Assembly: GCA_964609305.1 (NCBI GenBank)
Contig: CAZSRK010000001.1
Location: 25,513 to 89,512 of the forward strand
Length of the DNA: 64,000 bases
Source of the DNA: CAKSXP01 sp964609305
Lineage (GTDB): Bacteria > Bacillota > Clostridia > Oscillospirales > Oscillospiraceae
Direction of reading: 5' to 3'
Shown here: piece after piece, positions 43,905-53,755 of the stretch
Layout of the letters: each line of letters opens with the position of its first letter
How positions within the stretch are numbered: the first letter of the stretch is position 1
The notes under the pieces: generated by a model
What the model was told of the DNA's origin: nothing
The model's input: the letters and a program-made list of their open reading frames with translations, nothing else
The model's database searches: none
Program-made: the position numbers and the translations under genes

Positions 43905-44690
43905 ATGCAAAACAGCCCTATTCTGCTCAGCAAGCTTTCGCTTGACAGCGACATCCCGCTTTACTCACAGCTTGTGGGCATAGTAAAACGCAACATATCT
44001 GCTGGGACGCTGACCGCCGGCGATCTCCTTCCCTCCGAAACCGAGCTGTGCAAGGCTTTTGACATCAGCCGCAGCACCGTGCGCCAGGCTATCGGCGCGC
44101 TGGAGAGCGAGGGGCTTGTCGTACGCAAACAGGGGCGCGGCACCTTTGTTGCCGAGCCGAAGATGCACAGAAAGACAGACACTGTGTATTCATTCACAAG
44201 CGAGATAAGCGCAATGGGTCTTACCCCGTCAAGCACGCTGCTCGAGTTCGACATTGTCGAACCGTCTCCGGAGATAATAGCTGTGCTGGAGCTGGGCAGT
44301 CCGGATACGCCAATATACCGCTTCTCCCGCATCAGGAATGTCGACGGTGAACCGCTGATACTGGAGACGAGCTATTACCCGCAGTACATCTATCCCCGGC
44401 TTACGCGCGAGCTTTTGCAGACACACAGTTTTTACAGCCTGCTGTACGAGGTCGGCATCGTACCTTTCTCCGCCGTGGATACTTACAGCGCCGTCACTCT
44501 CTCCGGGCGCGAGGCGAAGCTCCTCGGCTGCAACGCGGGGGATCCCGCTTTCTCCGCACAGCGCAGGACGAGGACGGAGTCCGGCATGACCTACGAATTC
44601 ACGCACAGCATCATCCGCGCCGATCGGGTGAGCCTCGACGTTGCGCTCACGCGCGACGGGGTCTCCTTCGCAAGGCGTGTTGACAAATAA
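43905..44690 (+). CDS. GntR/HutC family regulator with UTRA domain
   Basis: 261 residues. N-terminal winged helix with SETELCKAFDISRSTVRQAI and KQGRGTFV, then a UTRA ligand-binding domain from about residue 95 (PIYRFSRIRNVDGEPL, ETSYYP). It directly follows ade-hydA and likely controls it in response to a purine or ureide ligand (inference). AGGAGAAA precedes the ATG. Confidence 0.93.
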   Translation: MQNSPILLSKLSLDSDIPLYSQLVGIVKRNISAGTLTAGDLLPSETELCKAFDISRSTVRQAIGALESEGLVVRKQGRGTFVAEPKMHRKTDTVYSFTSEISAMGLTPSSTLLEFDIVEPSPEIIAVLELGSPDTPIYRFSRIRNVDGEPLILETSYYPQYIYPRLTRELLQTHSFYSLLYEVGIVPFSAVDTYSAVTLSGREAKLLGCNAGDPAFSAQRRTRTESGMTYEFTHSIIRADRVSLDVALTRDGVSFARRVDK

Positions 44691-44705
44691 AATCGCGACA
44701 ATAAT

Positions 44706-44737
44706 CCCGGCCCGCGAAAACCTCGGGCCGGGTTTTT
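44706..44737 (+). terminator. Terminator after gntR gene
   Basis: CCCGGCCCG pairs with CGGGCCGGG, followed by five T. Confidence 0.9.
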
Positions 44738-44780
44738 CCTATGTTACAGCAGGGGCGACTCGCTGGCCGCCGTTTTTTGA

Positions 44781-44810
44781 TTGACTTTTTATCCCGGGAG
44801 CCTTTATAAT
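44781..44810 (+). promoter_or_regulatory. Candidate promoter of the XRE membrane gene
   Basis: TTGACT at 44781 and TATAAT at 44805, 18-base spacer. Confidence 0.55.
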
Positions 44811-44901
44811 TTATAATCATAGTCATAAACTGCCTATGGCTTTTTGCCGCGGGCCTTTCCGGGCCGCGCGGCTATATTTTCGGAAGGAGGCGGAACGGCA
44901 A

Positions 44902-45474
44902 ATGGAGGATGTCAGATCTATCGTCGCAAGCAATATAATAGAGCTTCGCACCAAGGCCGGCATGACACAGCTTGCGCTGGCCGAACAGCTCAACTATTCG
45001 GACAAGTCCGTCTCAAAATGGGAACGGGCAGAGTCGCTGCCCGACGTTGTCATACTAAAAAACATCGCGGACATTTTCGGCGTCACCGTCGATTATCTTA
45101 TCAGCCCGCATGAGGAATACGTACGCCCCAGGAAGCAGCGCTCCATCCCCTATCGGACCATCACACAGATAGCAATAGCCGGTATCTGGACGCTGGCGCT
45201 GCTGCTGTTTATCATCTTCTGGCTGATGGGGGACGTCATCTGGCTCATCCTTCTGTACGCCGTGCCGGTTTCCTTTATAACGCTGCTCGTGCTCAACTCC
45301 ATCTGGGAGGGGGGACGGCACAACTATATCATCATCGCTTCTCTCGTATTTTGCCTTATAGTGTGCGTTTATCTCACTTTTTTAAGCCGAAACTGGTGGC
45401 AGCTTTTTCTTCTGTCGATTCCTGCTGAACTTATTGTTTATCTGTGTTTTCGTCTGAAAAAAAACGTCAGATAG
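44902..45474 (+). CDS. XRE regulator with C-terminal membrane segments
   Basis: 190 residues. N-terminal helix-turn-helix (about residues 7-62; MTQLALAEQLNYSDKSVSKW), then a basic linker and four hydrophobic segments from about residue 85. Membrane-tethered XRE proteins of this shape are frequent in Firmicutes; targets and signal are unknown. ATG 44902 follows AAGGAGG; the longer frame upstream is not needed. Confidence 0.85.
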   Translation: MEDVRSIVASNIIELRTKAGMTQLALAEQLNYSDKSVSKWERAESLPDVVILKNIADIFGVTVDYLISPHEEYVRPRKQRSIPYRTITQIAIAGIWTLALLLFIIFWLMGDVIWLILLYAVPVSFITLLVLNSIWEGGRHNYIIIASLVFCLIVCVYLTFLSRNWWQLFLLSIPAELIVYLCFRLKKNVR

Positions 45475-45490
45475 CGGCGTTCTACCATTG

Positions 45491-45525
45491 GTAGAGTCCC
45501 CTTCCGGGGGCTCTACTTTTGTTTT
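45491..45525 (+). terminator. Terminator after XRE gene
   Basis: An 11-bp stem GTAGAGTCCCC (one G.U) with a TTCC loop and a T-rich tail. Confidence 0.82.
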
Positions 45526-45684
45526 TCCATACAGTAGATGTGTCTCTCAAGGGAATAGGTTGAACTTTGATTTTTCCAATGTTACCGTTATTGGGCATTG
45601 AGCACAAGCCCCTCCAGAGCCCGGCGCGGCGTCGCTTTTTTCCAGTCGGAGGGGAAATCCAGTCAGAAAACAAGGCGGTCATAA

Positions 45685-46545
45685 ATGATAAGATTATTCA
45701 CAGACACATCCGCAAACCTTCCTCTCAAACTTGTGCGGCAAAATGGGATAACCGTTTTGCCGTTTTCCTACACCGTCAACGGGGTCGAGGCGGAAAACAG
45801 TGCGGAGACAGACTTCGACGGCAAGGCCTTCTACGACTCCATGCGCAGCGGCTCTATCGTCAAGACCTCCATGATAAACATAGTGTCGTTCATGCTGCCA
45901 TTTGAGCAGGCACTTAAAAATGGGGATGACGTTCTTTACATCGGCATGTCCGGTGGCATCAGCGGTACAGCCTCCTCCGCGGCGATCGCGATAAATGAAC
46001 TTAAAGAGGCCTATCCGCAGCGCAGGGCTGCCGCCATCGACACGCTCGCCGCCTCGCTCGGCGAGGGGATGCAGGTCCTTGAGGCGGCGCAGATGATAAA
46101 AGACGGGCTGGATTTTGACGAGATTGTCCGCCGCGTCGACGAAGCGCGCGCGACTATGTGTCAGTTTTTCACCGTCGACGACCTGGAGTACCTCAAGCGC
46201 GGCGGCAGGATAACCGGCGCGGTCGCATTTGTCGGCACTGTCCTGCACATAAACCCCATACTGCGCGGCGACGAGCTTGGCCGCATCGTCACCTGCGGCA
46301 AGACCCGCGGCATGAAACGCGCGCTTGATACGCTCGCCGACAAATACGACAAGCTTGTCCTCGACAGAGCCGCCCCCATCGGCATCGCGCATGCGGACAA
46401 TGACAGCGGCGTTGAATATCTGCTCGGGAAGCTGCGCAGCCTCGGCTTTTCGGGCGAGTGCCTGACCGTATGCTATGAGCCGGTCACCGGGTCGCACGTC
46501 GGCCCCGGCACGGTCGCGCTGTTCTTCCGCGGTCGGCATAAATAG
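45685..46545 (+). CDS. DegV family fatty-acid-binding protein, second copy
   Basis: 286 residues. DegV hallmarks: IRLFTDTSANLP at the N-terminus, GMSGGISGTASSA, VDDLEYLKRGGRI, and a C-terminal GPGTVALFF. It differs clearly from the DegV at 1289, so the two probably bind different fatty acids. The site AAGGCGG precedes the ATG. No fakA nearby. Confidence 0.9.
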   Translation: MIRLFTDTSANLPLKLVRQNGITVLPFSYTVNGVEAENSAETDFDGKAFYDSMRSGSIVKTSMINIVSFMLPFEQALKNGDDVLYIGMSGGISGTASSAAIAINELKEAYPQRRAAAIDTLAASLGEGMQVLEAAQMIKDGLDFDEIVRRVDEARATMCQFFTVDDLEYLKRGGRITGAVAFVGTVLHINPILRGDELGRIVTCGKTRGMKRALDTLADKYDKLVLDRAAPIGIAHADNDSGVEYLLGKLRSLGFSGECLTVCYEPVTGSHVGPGTVALFFRGRHK

Positions 46546-46661
46546 CGTCTGTCCGGGCCGGACTTTTACGTCCCTGTTACTTATACGATAAACAGCCGCC
46601 TGTGAATCGCGGGATTCTAGTTGAATTTGGACAAATTTCCTCTTCTGCGGGTGGAAGACAG

Positions 46662-46690
46662 TTGACACTCGCCCGCGGACATGTTAGGAT
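46662..46690 (+). promoter_or_regulatory. Candidate promoter for the lysine riboswitch transcript
   Basis: TTGACA at 46662 and TAGGAT at 46685, 17-base spacer, ending about 15 bases before the aptamer. Confidence 0.6.
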
Positions 46691-46704
46691 ACATCTAATA
46701 AAAT

Positions 46705-46860
46705 TGGATCGCAGTCAGATAGAGGCGCGGGACTGATGAGTATCGCCGGAAGAGACAGGCATCTGTCCGGCGGGAAAGGCCGCTCCGCCGAAGCGTTCCG
46801 GCGCTGCCTGGTGCCGGGATGGCTGGGCCGCAGGGAAATACTCTGCGGACTGTCACATGA
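46705..46860 (+). promoter_or_regulatory. Lysine riboswitch (L box)
   Basis: The leader shows the conserved L-box blocks in order: AGATAGAGGCGCG, ATGAGTATCGC, GGGAAAGG, CCGCCGAAGC, CTGGGCCGCAGG and CTGCGGACTGTCACATGA. P1 can form between GCAGTC (46711) and GACTGT. An intrinsic terminator follows at 46912. High lysine would favour termination and shut the downstream ABC importer genes (known mechanism). An open frame running through this region is not a gene. Confidence 0.92.
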
Positions 46861-46911
46861 GTTTCGTGTGAAGCGCTATCACGGGTCGAACCGGCAAAGT
46901 CCGTATTCCCT

Positions 46912-46944
46912 CATGAACCGCTTGACACAGGCGGTTCATTTTTT
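46912..46944 (+). terminator. Riboswitch-controlled terminator
   Basis: TGAACCGC pairs with GCGGTTCA, followed by a six-T run, between the L box and the first transporter gene. Confidence 0.88.
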
Positions 46945-46989
46945 AATGAGGCGGGTTTTTCCGCACAAAATAAACGGAAGGTGACATAA

Positions 46990-47832
46990 ATGAAGAGACT
47001 CCTTGCATTGCTCCTGGCTCTTGCCATGGTCATGGGCTTTACCGCCTGTGGTTCCGAAGAGGTCGCGTCCGGCGTGGAGGACGGCGTGCTGACCATCGCC
47101 ATGGAATGCGCCTACGCCCCGTACAACTGGACGCAGTACGACGACTCCAACGGTGCCGTCGCGATATCCGGCACCAACGGCGAATACGCCAACGGCTACG
47201 ATGTCATGATTGCAAAGAAGATCTGCGAGGCCAACGGATGGGAGCTTGAGATCATCCGCACCGACTGGGATTCGCTTGTCCCGGGCGTACAGACCGGCAC
47301 CTATGACGCCGTCATCGCCGGACAATCCATGACCGAGGACCGCATGGAGCAGGTCGACTTTGCCGGACCCTACTTCTATGCATCCATCGTCTGCGTAACG
47401 AAGCAGGACAGCCCCTATGCCTCCGCGACCGGACTTTCCGACCTTTCCGGCGGTACCTGCACCGCGCAGATCGCCACGATCTGGTACACGGACATGCTTC
47501 CGCAGATCGAGGGCGCGCAGATACAGACCGCGGCTGAGACGGCTCCCGCCATGCTCATGGCGCTTGAGACCGACACCGTCGACTTTATCTGCACCGATAT
47601 GCCGACCGCACTGGGCGCTGTCGCAGCATATCCTGACATGGTGATACTTGACTTCTCCGACTCCGACGACGGTTTCGAGGTCGACGAGGGCGAGATCAAT
47701 ATAGGCATCTCCGTCATGAAGGGCAACACCGTGCTCAAGGACGCCATCGACGAGGTCCTCTCGACTATGACCGTCGACGACTTCAACGAGCTGATGGATG
47801 AAGCCATTTCTATCCAGCCTCTGAGCGAGTAA
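46990..47832 (+). CDS. Amino acid ABC transporter substrate-binding lipoprotein, probably lysine
   Basis: 280 residues. A lipoprotein signal peptide ends in the lipobox FTAC (Cys about 19). The rest is a family 3 solute-binding protein: LTIAMECAYAPYNW at the start of the domain, NGYDVMIAKKICE, GTYDAVIAGQSMTEDR and VDFAGPYFY. Control by the lysine riboswitch points to lysine (or related basic amino acid) as ligand. GGAAGGTGA precedes the ATG. Confidence 0.94.
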   Translation: MKRLLALLLALAMVMGFTACGSEEVASGVEDGVLTIAMECAYAPYNWTQYDDSNGAVAISGTNGEYANGYDVMIAKKICEANGWELEIIRTDWDSLVPGVQTGTYDAVIAGQSMTEDRMEQVDFAGPYFYASIVCVTKQDSPYASATGLSDLSGGTCTAQIATIWYTDMLPQIEGAQIQTAAETAPAMLMALETDTVDFICTDMPTALGAVAAYPDMVILDFSDSDDGFEVDEGEINIGISVMKGNTVLKDAIDEVLSTMTVDDFNELMDEAISIQPLSE

Positions 47833-47907
47833 TCGGGTGCACGGCGAGGGACGGCCATCGTCCCTCGCTTTTTCCCGTTTTTGAATTAAGGAAAGGAGCG
47901 TGTCCCC

Positions 47908-48789
47908 GTGAACAAGTTTGTCGAGCTCTTTGGCGACATTGGCGAGCTGCTTGAAACCTATGGCGGAGCCTATCTCGACGGCATACTCAACACGCTGGCG
48001 CTCGCGCTGGTGGCAACTTTCATTGGCTGCCTGATAGGTTTCCTGTGCGGCATTTTACAGACTATACCGCACTCCAAAACCGACCATCCGGTCAAGCGGT
48101 TCGTGCTTACGTTTATCCGCGCCGTCGTGCGCATCTATGTTGAGATCTTCCGCGGCACGCCGATGGTGCTGCAGGCCGTGTTCCTCTACTATGGCCTGCC
48201 CTATTTTTCCGACAACACCGTACGCTTTGGCAGCGTCTGGTCCGCGGCCATCTTCGTTGTGTCGATAAACACCGGCGCTTATATGGCGGAGACCGTGCGC
48301 GGAGGCATCCTCTCGATCGACCCTGGCCAGACCGAGGGCGCCATGGCCGTAGGTATGAACCATTTCCAGACGATGACGAGCGTCATCCTGCCGCAGGCCC
48401 TGCGCAACATCCTGCCGCAGATAGGCAACAATTTCATAATTAATATCAAGGATACCTCCGTGATGTTCATTATCAGCTTCACAGACTTTTTCGCCGTACA
48501 CCGCGCGGCCGTCGGCGCGACCTATCTCTACTTCCCCTCCGCGACGGTGGAGATGGCCGGATACCTGTGCATGACGCTGATAGCATCGTTTTTGCTGCGC
48601 TGGCTCGAACGGCGGCTTGAAGGCGCGGACAACTACGAGCTGGTACAGGCAGACCAGCTCACCATGGCGGCCGGAACCTACAACCATCCCGAGCGGGGCA
48701 GCAACTTTGACGAGCGCAGCCTTGAGTACGAGGAAGCCCGGAACCGCTCCAAATGGAACAGAAATCAAAGTTCGAGAGGAGAGCGGTAA
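47908..48789 (+). CDS. Amino acid ABC transporter permease
   Basis: 293 residues with about five to six membrane helices. The ATPase-contact (EAA) loop is ETVRGGILSIDPGQTEGAMA followed by LPQALRNILP. Polar amino acid permease family. The start is GTG 47908 with AAAGGAG. The C-terminus has a hydrophilic extension after about residue 250, longer than usual. The ATPase gene begins two bases after its stop. Confidence 0.94.
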   Translation: MNKFVELFGDIGELLETYGGAYLDGILNTLALALVATFIGCLIGFLCGILQTIPHSKTDHPVKRFVLTFIRAVVRIYVEIFRGTPMVLQAVFLYYGLPYFSDNTVRFGSVWSAAIFVVSINTGAYMAETVRGGILSIDPGQTEGAMAVGMNHFQTMTSVILPQALRNILPQIGNNFIINIKDTSVMFIISFTDFFAVHRAAVGATYLYFPSATVEMAGYLCMTLIASFLLRWLERRLEGADNYELVQADQLTMAAGTYNHPERGSNFDERSLEYEEARNRSKWNRNQSSRGER

Positions 48790-48791
48790 AA

Positions 48792-49532
48792 ATGAGCGAG
48801 CCCATCCTGGAAATCCAGCATCTTTCAAAATCTTTCGGCCAGAACGAGGTGCTCCGGGACATCGATTTCACCGTCTCGCCGGGCGATGTGATAAGCATCA
48901 TCGGTGCCTCCGGCTCCGGCAAATCTACCCTGCTTCGCTGCATCAATCTGCTGGAGACCCCGACTTCAGGCGAGATACTCTTTCACGGCAAAAGCGTCCT
49001 CGCGCGCGGTGTCAAGGCTCCGCAATACCGGGCCAAGGTAGGAATGGTGTTCCAGTCGTTTAACCTTTTCGCAAATATGAGCGTGCTGGAAAACTGCATG
49101 GCCGGCCAGATAAAGGTCCTCAAGCGAAAAAAGGACGAGGCAAAGCAGACGGCGCTGCGCTATCTTGACCGCGTCGGTATGCTGCCGTACATAAACGCCC
49201 GGCCACGGCAGATCTCCGGCGGGCAGAAGCAGCGTGTCGCCATTGCGCGCGCGCTTGCGATGGACCCTGAGATACTGCTATTTGACGAGCCGACCAGCGC
49301 GCTCGACCCCGAGATGGTCGGCGAAGTGCTCTCGGTCATGCGTTCTCTGGCACTCGACGGCATGACGATGCTCGTCGTTACGCACGAGATGAGCTTTGCG
49401 CGCGACGTCTCAAGCAGCGTCGTCTATATGAACCAGGGCATCATCTGTGAACAGGGCGCGCCGGAACAGGTGTTCGGCGCACCAAAACGGGCGGAGACAC
49501 GCGAATTCCTCTCACGTTTTCTCCAGGGCTGA
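48792..49532 (+). CDS. Amino acid ABC transporter ATP-binding protein
   Basis: 246 residues. Walker A GASGSGKST near 38, Q-loop MVFQSFNLF, signature ISGGQKQRV, Walker B ILLFDEPTSALD and switch VVTHEMSFA. A standard GlnQ/ArtP-type ATPase completing the lysine importer. ATG 48792 with AGGAGAG is preferred over the frame beginning inside the permease gene. Confidence 0.95.
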   Translation: MSEPILEIQHLSKSFGQNEVLRDIDFTVSPGDVISIIGASGSGKSTLLRCINLLETPTSGEILFHGKSVLARGVKAPQYRAKVGMVFQSFNLFANMSVLENCMAGQIKVLKRKKDEAKQTALRYLDRVGMLPYINARPRQISGGQKQRVAIARALAMDPEILLFDEPTSALDPEMVGEVLSVMRSLALDGMTMLVVTHEMSFARDVSSSVVYMNQGIICEQGAPEQVFGAPKRAETREFLSRFLQG

Positions 49533-49622
49533 ACCCCGCCACGGCGAATTCATCAGCCACCCGGCTCACAAAGCAGCTTCCCGGCCCCATTCAATGTCAA
49601 CACTGCGCCCGATGGGCGCACC

Positions 49623-49656
49623 AAAGCGGACGCCTTTCCGGGCGTCCGCTTTTTTA
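49623..49656. terminator. Bidirectional terminator
   Basis: A 12-bp stem AAAGCGGACGCC with a T-run between the convergent importer and antiporter genes. Confidence 0.88.
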
Positions 49657-49694
49657 GTTTTTATAGATTGATAGTATTTAGCAAGGCTTCGCAG

Positions 49695-51088
49695 CTAAAG
49701 TCCGGAAACCAGGGCCCCCAGAGCCAGGAACGCGGCAATCAGCACTGCGAACAAAACAATCAGCTTCCAGACAAATTTCACCCAGCGGTCATAGGATACA
49801 TGGCCAAGGGCCAGCGCGCCCATAACCACCGCTGCCGTAGGGGTGATAAGGTTCACAAGCCCGGAGGCAGATTGGAAAGCGGTTATGATCAGCGCCTCGG
49901 AGATACCGGCAAACTTGCCCAGCGGCGCCATTATCGGGATGGACAGCGTCGCCAGGCCAGACGAAGATGGGATAAGGACACTAAGGGGCAAATACAGCAG
50001 GAATACCAGAAGAATAAATGCAAGCGAGCTGGTACCTGCCAAAGCATTTTCGCCCCAATTGAGGACCGTATCCGTAATACGTCCCTGGTTCATCAGATAT
50101 GTGATGCCCCGGCTGATGCCAATGATGAAAGCCACACCAAGAAGGTACGATGCACCGTTGACAAATTCCTCGGCGATGACCGATTCCTTCATGCGGTCGA
50201 TCAGGCCGATAATAAGGCCCGCCACCAGGAACAGCCCCGACAGCTCAGGAAACCACCAGCCCAGAGCAGGCAGGGGTAGCCCCATATCATCAAAGGGTAT
50301 AACGGCATAGATCATGATGAGAAAGGTTAAGGCAAAAACCGTCAGGATAACCTTGCGTTTTCCCGTCAGCGGCGGCGCGTCCTCCGTCTTTCCGTGATAA
50401 ATCTCCCTGCCCCGGTTGACCACCACAGAGGCGGCGGGGTCTTTTTTTACCTTGGCCGCATAGGCCATAACATACCAGATGGCTGCCGCTTCAAATACCA
50501 GCCACATGAGTATGCGCAGGACGATACCCTCTCCCAGCGATACGCCGGCAAAACCGGCGGCAATCCCGGTGGCGAAAGGATTAACAGTGGAACAGATGAC
50601 ACCGGCCCCCGCTCCCAGCAGTACGACGGCAATACCCACAACGGTATCATAGCCCGCAGCCAGGAAAATGGGGATCAGAAGAGGATAAAAAGCCATATAG
50701 TCTCCTCCCACATGCCGAAGCTGGTCCCGCCGAGGCCAAAGAGGATCATCAAAATTGGGATCAGCCATTTCTCCCGTCCGTCCAACAGCCTGATGACATT
50801 GCTCACTCCGGCATCCACGGCTCCCGTGCGCATAACCACGCCCAGGAATCCTCCGACCATGAGGATGAATACGCACACATCCACAGCGTCGTAAAAACCG
50901 TGAAAGGCGGCAAGGATCACATCGCCCACACCTTGAGGATTCTGTTCCTCCTCATGATAAGTGCCGGAGGCCGGAACATCCTCATGGTACTCGTACTGCC
51001 CCGCCGGGACGAACCATGTGGCCACGGCCACCAGTATGATAAGACAGAACAAAATGGTATAGGCCGTTGGCATTTTGAATCTGGACAC
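49695..51088 (-). pseudogene. YfcC/ArcD-like arginine-ornithine or basic amino acid antiporter, frameshifted
   Basis: Two frames make one membrane protein. The first (51088 to about 50695) starts MPTAYTILFCLI and includes GTSFGMWEET; the second continues MAFYPLLIPIFLAAGYD and runs to 49695 with about ten further membrane helices. The break is at about 50697-50703, where an extra AT in TATAT (or one missing base) shifts the frame; repair gives about 463 residues, a normal length. As the third gene of the arcA-argF-antiporter order it would exchange arginine for ornithine. Genuine mutation or sequence error. Confidence 0.85.
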
Positions 51089-51109
51089 AGGTATGTCCTC
51101 CTCTCCCGC

Positions 51110-52104
51110 TTATGCCAGCGTAGCCACCAGCACAGCCTTGATGGAATGCATCCGGTTCTCAGCCTCGTCGAACACCACGCTGTGGCGGCTGCGGAAGACC
51201 TCGTCGGTGACCTCCCTTATATCCACGCCCTTGTCCATCCACTCTTTGGCCAGCGTGGTTTCAAAATCATGGAACGAGGGCAGGCAGTGCATATACAGCA
51301 CGTCGGGGTTACCGGTCAGTTGCAGGGTCTCTTCCGTCACCCGGAAGGGGGACAGCAGCCTGGCCCGGTCGGGGATGAGATTTTCCTCACCCATGGACGC
51401 CCAAATATCACCATAGATGACATCTGCGCCCCGCAGACTGTTCTTATCGCTGGTTATTTCAATTTTGGCGCCGGTCTTTTCCGCGGCCTCATTGGCGGCG
51501 GCCAGCACGGCGGTATCCACCTGTCGTACCAGCTCTTCCGGGCCCAATCCCACAAAGTGCATGCCCATCTTGGCGCAGCCATACATCCAGGCATAGCACA
51601 TGTTGTTGCGCACGTCGCCGGGGAACACCACTTTTACATCCTTCAGGGGTTTTGTGCAGTGCTCCTCGATCGTCATCATATCAGCCAGTATCTGGGTGGG
51701 ATGATCAAGGTCGGTCAGCCCGTTCCACACCGGTACGCCGGACCATTTGCCAGGTCCTCGACTACCTGCTGGTCATAGCCTCGATATTCTATGCCGTCAA
51801 AGAAGCGGCCCAGGACCTTGGCGGAATCCTCCAGGGATTCCTTTTTGCCCATCTGAGAGGAACCGGAATACAGGAAGGTGACATGTGCGCCCTCCTGAGT
51901 TGCGGCCACCTCAAAGGAGCAGCGGGTGCGGGTCGAGGTCTTTTCAAACAGCAGAACGATATGCTTGCCTTTCAGCGTGGGCTCGCAGATTCCCGCGCGT
52001 CGCTTTGCCTTCAGATCGTGTCCCAGATCCAGCAGATAGCGGATCTCAGCAGTGGTCAGGTCATTGAGAGTCAAAAAGCTCTTTCCTTTCAAATTTACAG
52101 CCAT
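51110..52104 (-). pseudogene. argF: Ornithine carbamoyltransferase, frameshifted
   Basis: The first frame (52104 to about 51735) carries the carbamoyl-phosphate motif STRTRCSFEVAA and SSQMGKKES; the second (to 51110) has DLDHPTQILAD, VFPGDVRNNM and HCLPSFHD. Three A at about 51749-51751 where four are needed break the frame: restoring one gives DLAKWSGVPVWNGL and a normal 331-residue enzyme. In this operon it would run catabolically (citrulline to ornithine plus carbamoyl phosphate, the ArcB role). Between arcA and the antiporter gene. Confidence 0.9.
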
Positions 52105-52211
52105 GTTATTATATTACATCCTTTCAGTTTAGATTGAAAATTATCAGGGCTTTTTCAGGTGAAAAAGAAGCCTGTAAAAAGGTTGGATATCAAAGGGGAT
52201 CCGGAGGTGCT

Positions 52212-53441
52212 TTAGTCCACATCCTCCCGCCACAGCGGCATGGACATACATCTTGGGCCGCCCCGTCCCCGGCTCAGTTCCCCACTGGGGATAGTGTGGA
52301 TTTTAACGCCGTGTTCCTCAAGCAGACGGTTGGTCACATAGTTGCGGCTGTACACCACCACCTCGCCGGGAGCAATGGCCAGTGTGTTGCTGCCGTCGTT
52401 CCACTGTTCCCTGGCCGCGTCTATCTCACTGCCGTGGCCACAGCGGATGAGCGTCACGTTGTCCAGATTCAGGTGCTCTTTAAGGATATCCTCCAGACGG
52501 CCGTCCTCCTGGCGTATCTTTACCTGTCTGCGTTCATCCAGCTCCATGACAAACACCGTGATATCGTTTAAAATATTTGGGTGAACTGTGAACTTATCCC
52601 TGTCCACCATGGTAAAAACGGTGTCCAGGTGCATGAAGGAGCGGGTTTTTGGAATATCGAACGCCAGAATTTTTTTGAAAGTCCTGCTCTCGTTGAGAAC
52701 GGTGTACGCCAACTGGTCGATGGAGTCCTCGTGGGTGCGCTGGGATATACCAACGGCCAGCACCTCCGGCGACAGTACAAGGATATCTCCTCCCTCCAGC
52801 GAGGAGGTCTCGCCCCGGTCATACCACCGGGGCGCATTTTTGTACTCCGGATGGTATTTGAAAATGAATTTTCCAAACAGGGTCTCCCGGTTACGGGTCT
52901 GAGTATGCATTTTGTGGATACTTACACCTGTGCCGATGGTGGCAAAGGGGTCGCGGGTAAAATACAAATTGGGCATGGGGTCAATTATAAAGGGATAGTC
53001 GCCGCCGCTAAGGGTCAGAAAATCCCCCAATCGGGCTTTGTCTGACTCTTTAAGCTGGGACTTGCGCACACCGGCCATCATGGCGGATATCATCTCCTCA
53101 TCGGACATGGATGAGAAATACTCCACCATCATCTCTCTGGCACGCGGCTGCTTTATGTCGGCCTCGTCCAGAAACTGATAGAGCAGTTCGTTTCGGACCT
53201 GCTCGTCAGTGAGAGACTGCGCCACCAGGTCGGTGAGATAAACCACCTCCGCCCCTCTCTGGCGCAGGCATTCGGCGAAAGCGTCGTGCTCCCGCTGCGC
53301 CTCCTGAAGATAGGGTATATCGTCAAACAGCAGCCGCTCCAGATATTCCGGCATCAGGTTTTCCAGCTCCCTGCCTGGCCGGTGCAGCAGCACCTTCCTG
53401 AGTTTGCCGATCTCCGAAGTGTTATGGATTCCGGTATTCAA
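52212..53441 (-). CDS. arcA: Arginine deiminase
   Basis: 409 residues. Converts arginine to citrulline and ammonia. Motifs: RKVLLHRPGRELENL near the start, FTRDPFA, EGGDILVLS and the catalytic cysteine in RGGPRCMSMP near the C-terminus; no key residue is missing. I chose a TTG start at 53441 with AAAGGAG eight bases upstream, giving the family length; the longer frame reaches into the promoter. First gene of the deiminase operon. The next 338 bases upstream hold no gene. Confidence 0.94.
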   Translation of the reverse strand: MNTGIHNTSEIGKLRKVLLHRPGRELENLMPEYLERLLFDDIPYLQEAQREHDAFAECLRQRGAEVVYLTDLVAQSLTDEQVRNELLYQFLDEADIKQPRAREMMVEYFSSMSDEEMISAMMAGVRKSQLKESDKARLGDFLTLSGGDYPFIIDPMPNLYFTRDPFATIGTGVSIHKMHTQTRNRETLFGKFIFKYHPEYKNAPRWYDRGETSSLEGGDILVLSPEVLAVGISQRTHEDSIDQLAYTVLNESRTFKKILAFDIPKTRSFMHLDTVFTMVDRDKFTVHPNILNDITVFVMELDERRQVKIRQEDGRLEDILKEHLNLDNVTLIRCGHGSEIDAAREQWNDGSNTLAIAPGEVVVYSRNYVTNRLLEEHGVKIHTIPSGELSRGRGGPRCMSMPLWREDVD

Positions 53442-53559
53442 AAGATCACTCCTTTTTACTGTGAGAAGCCGGCCAGAGACGGCCGTTTTCCTCTTATCTC
53501 TTAGGGTTTCTGGAAAATGCCGTTTCATGCGTCCCAATAGAAAAAATAACTTTAATGCT

Positions 53560-53673
53560 GTTTTTCGGTATATCATATCTTTTCTCCAAATGTGCAGTTT
53601 CATCCGGCGTAAGTTTGTTGGGCCTGGATTTTTTGCTTTCGGATATGCCAGTCCTATGCGTTTTTCGGTATAT
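53560..53673. repeat. Direct repeat upstream of arcA
   Basis: GTTTTTCGGTATAT occurs at 53560-53573 and again at 53660-53673, exactly 100 bases apart, in the non-coding stretch upstream of arcA. Possibly regulator binding sites or the trace of a small duplication. Confidence 0.6.
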
Positions 53674-53722
53674 GCTGAATAATTTTCGCCCGGGAGGGAG
53701 CTCTCCGTGCTTCTACAAATGC

Positions 53723-53755
53723 AAAAACCCCGCTGTGTACATACACAGCGGGGTT
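53723..53755 (-). terminator. Terminator after beta-helix paralogue 2
   Basis: AACCCCGCTGTGTA pairs with TACACAGCGGGGTT; on the minus strand it ends in a T-run just past the beta-helix gene. Confidence 0.88.

Noticed and set aside
46736..46984. 82-codon open frame before the lysine importer
   Set aside because: It runs through the L-box aptamer and its terminator; sequence conservation is explained by the RNA.
49695..52104. Programmed ribosomal frameshifting in argF or the antiporter gene
   Set aside because: No slippery heptamer with downstream structure is apparent and these families do not use recoding; a mutation or sequence error is simpler.
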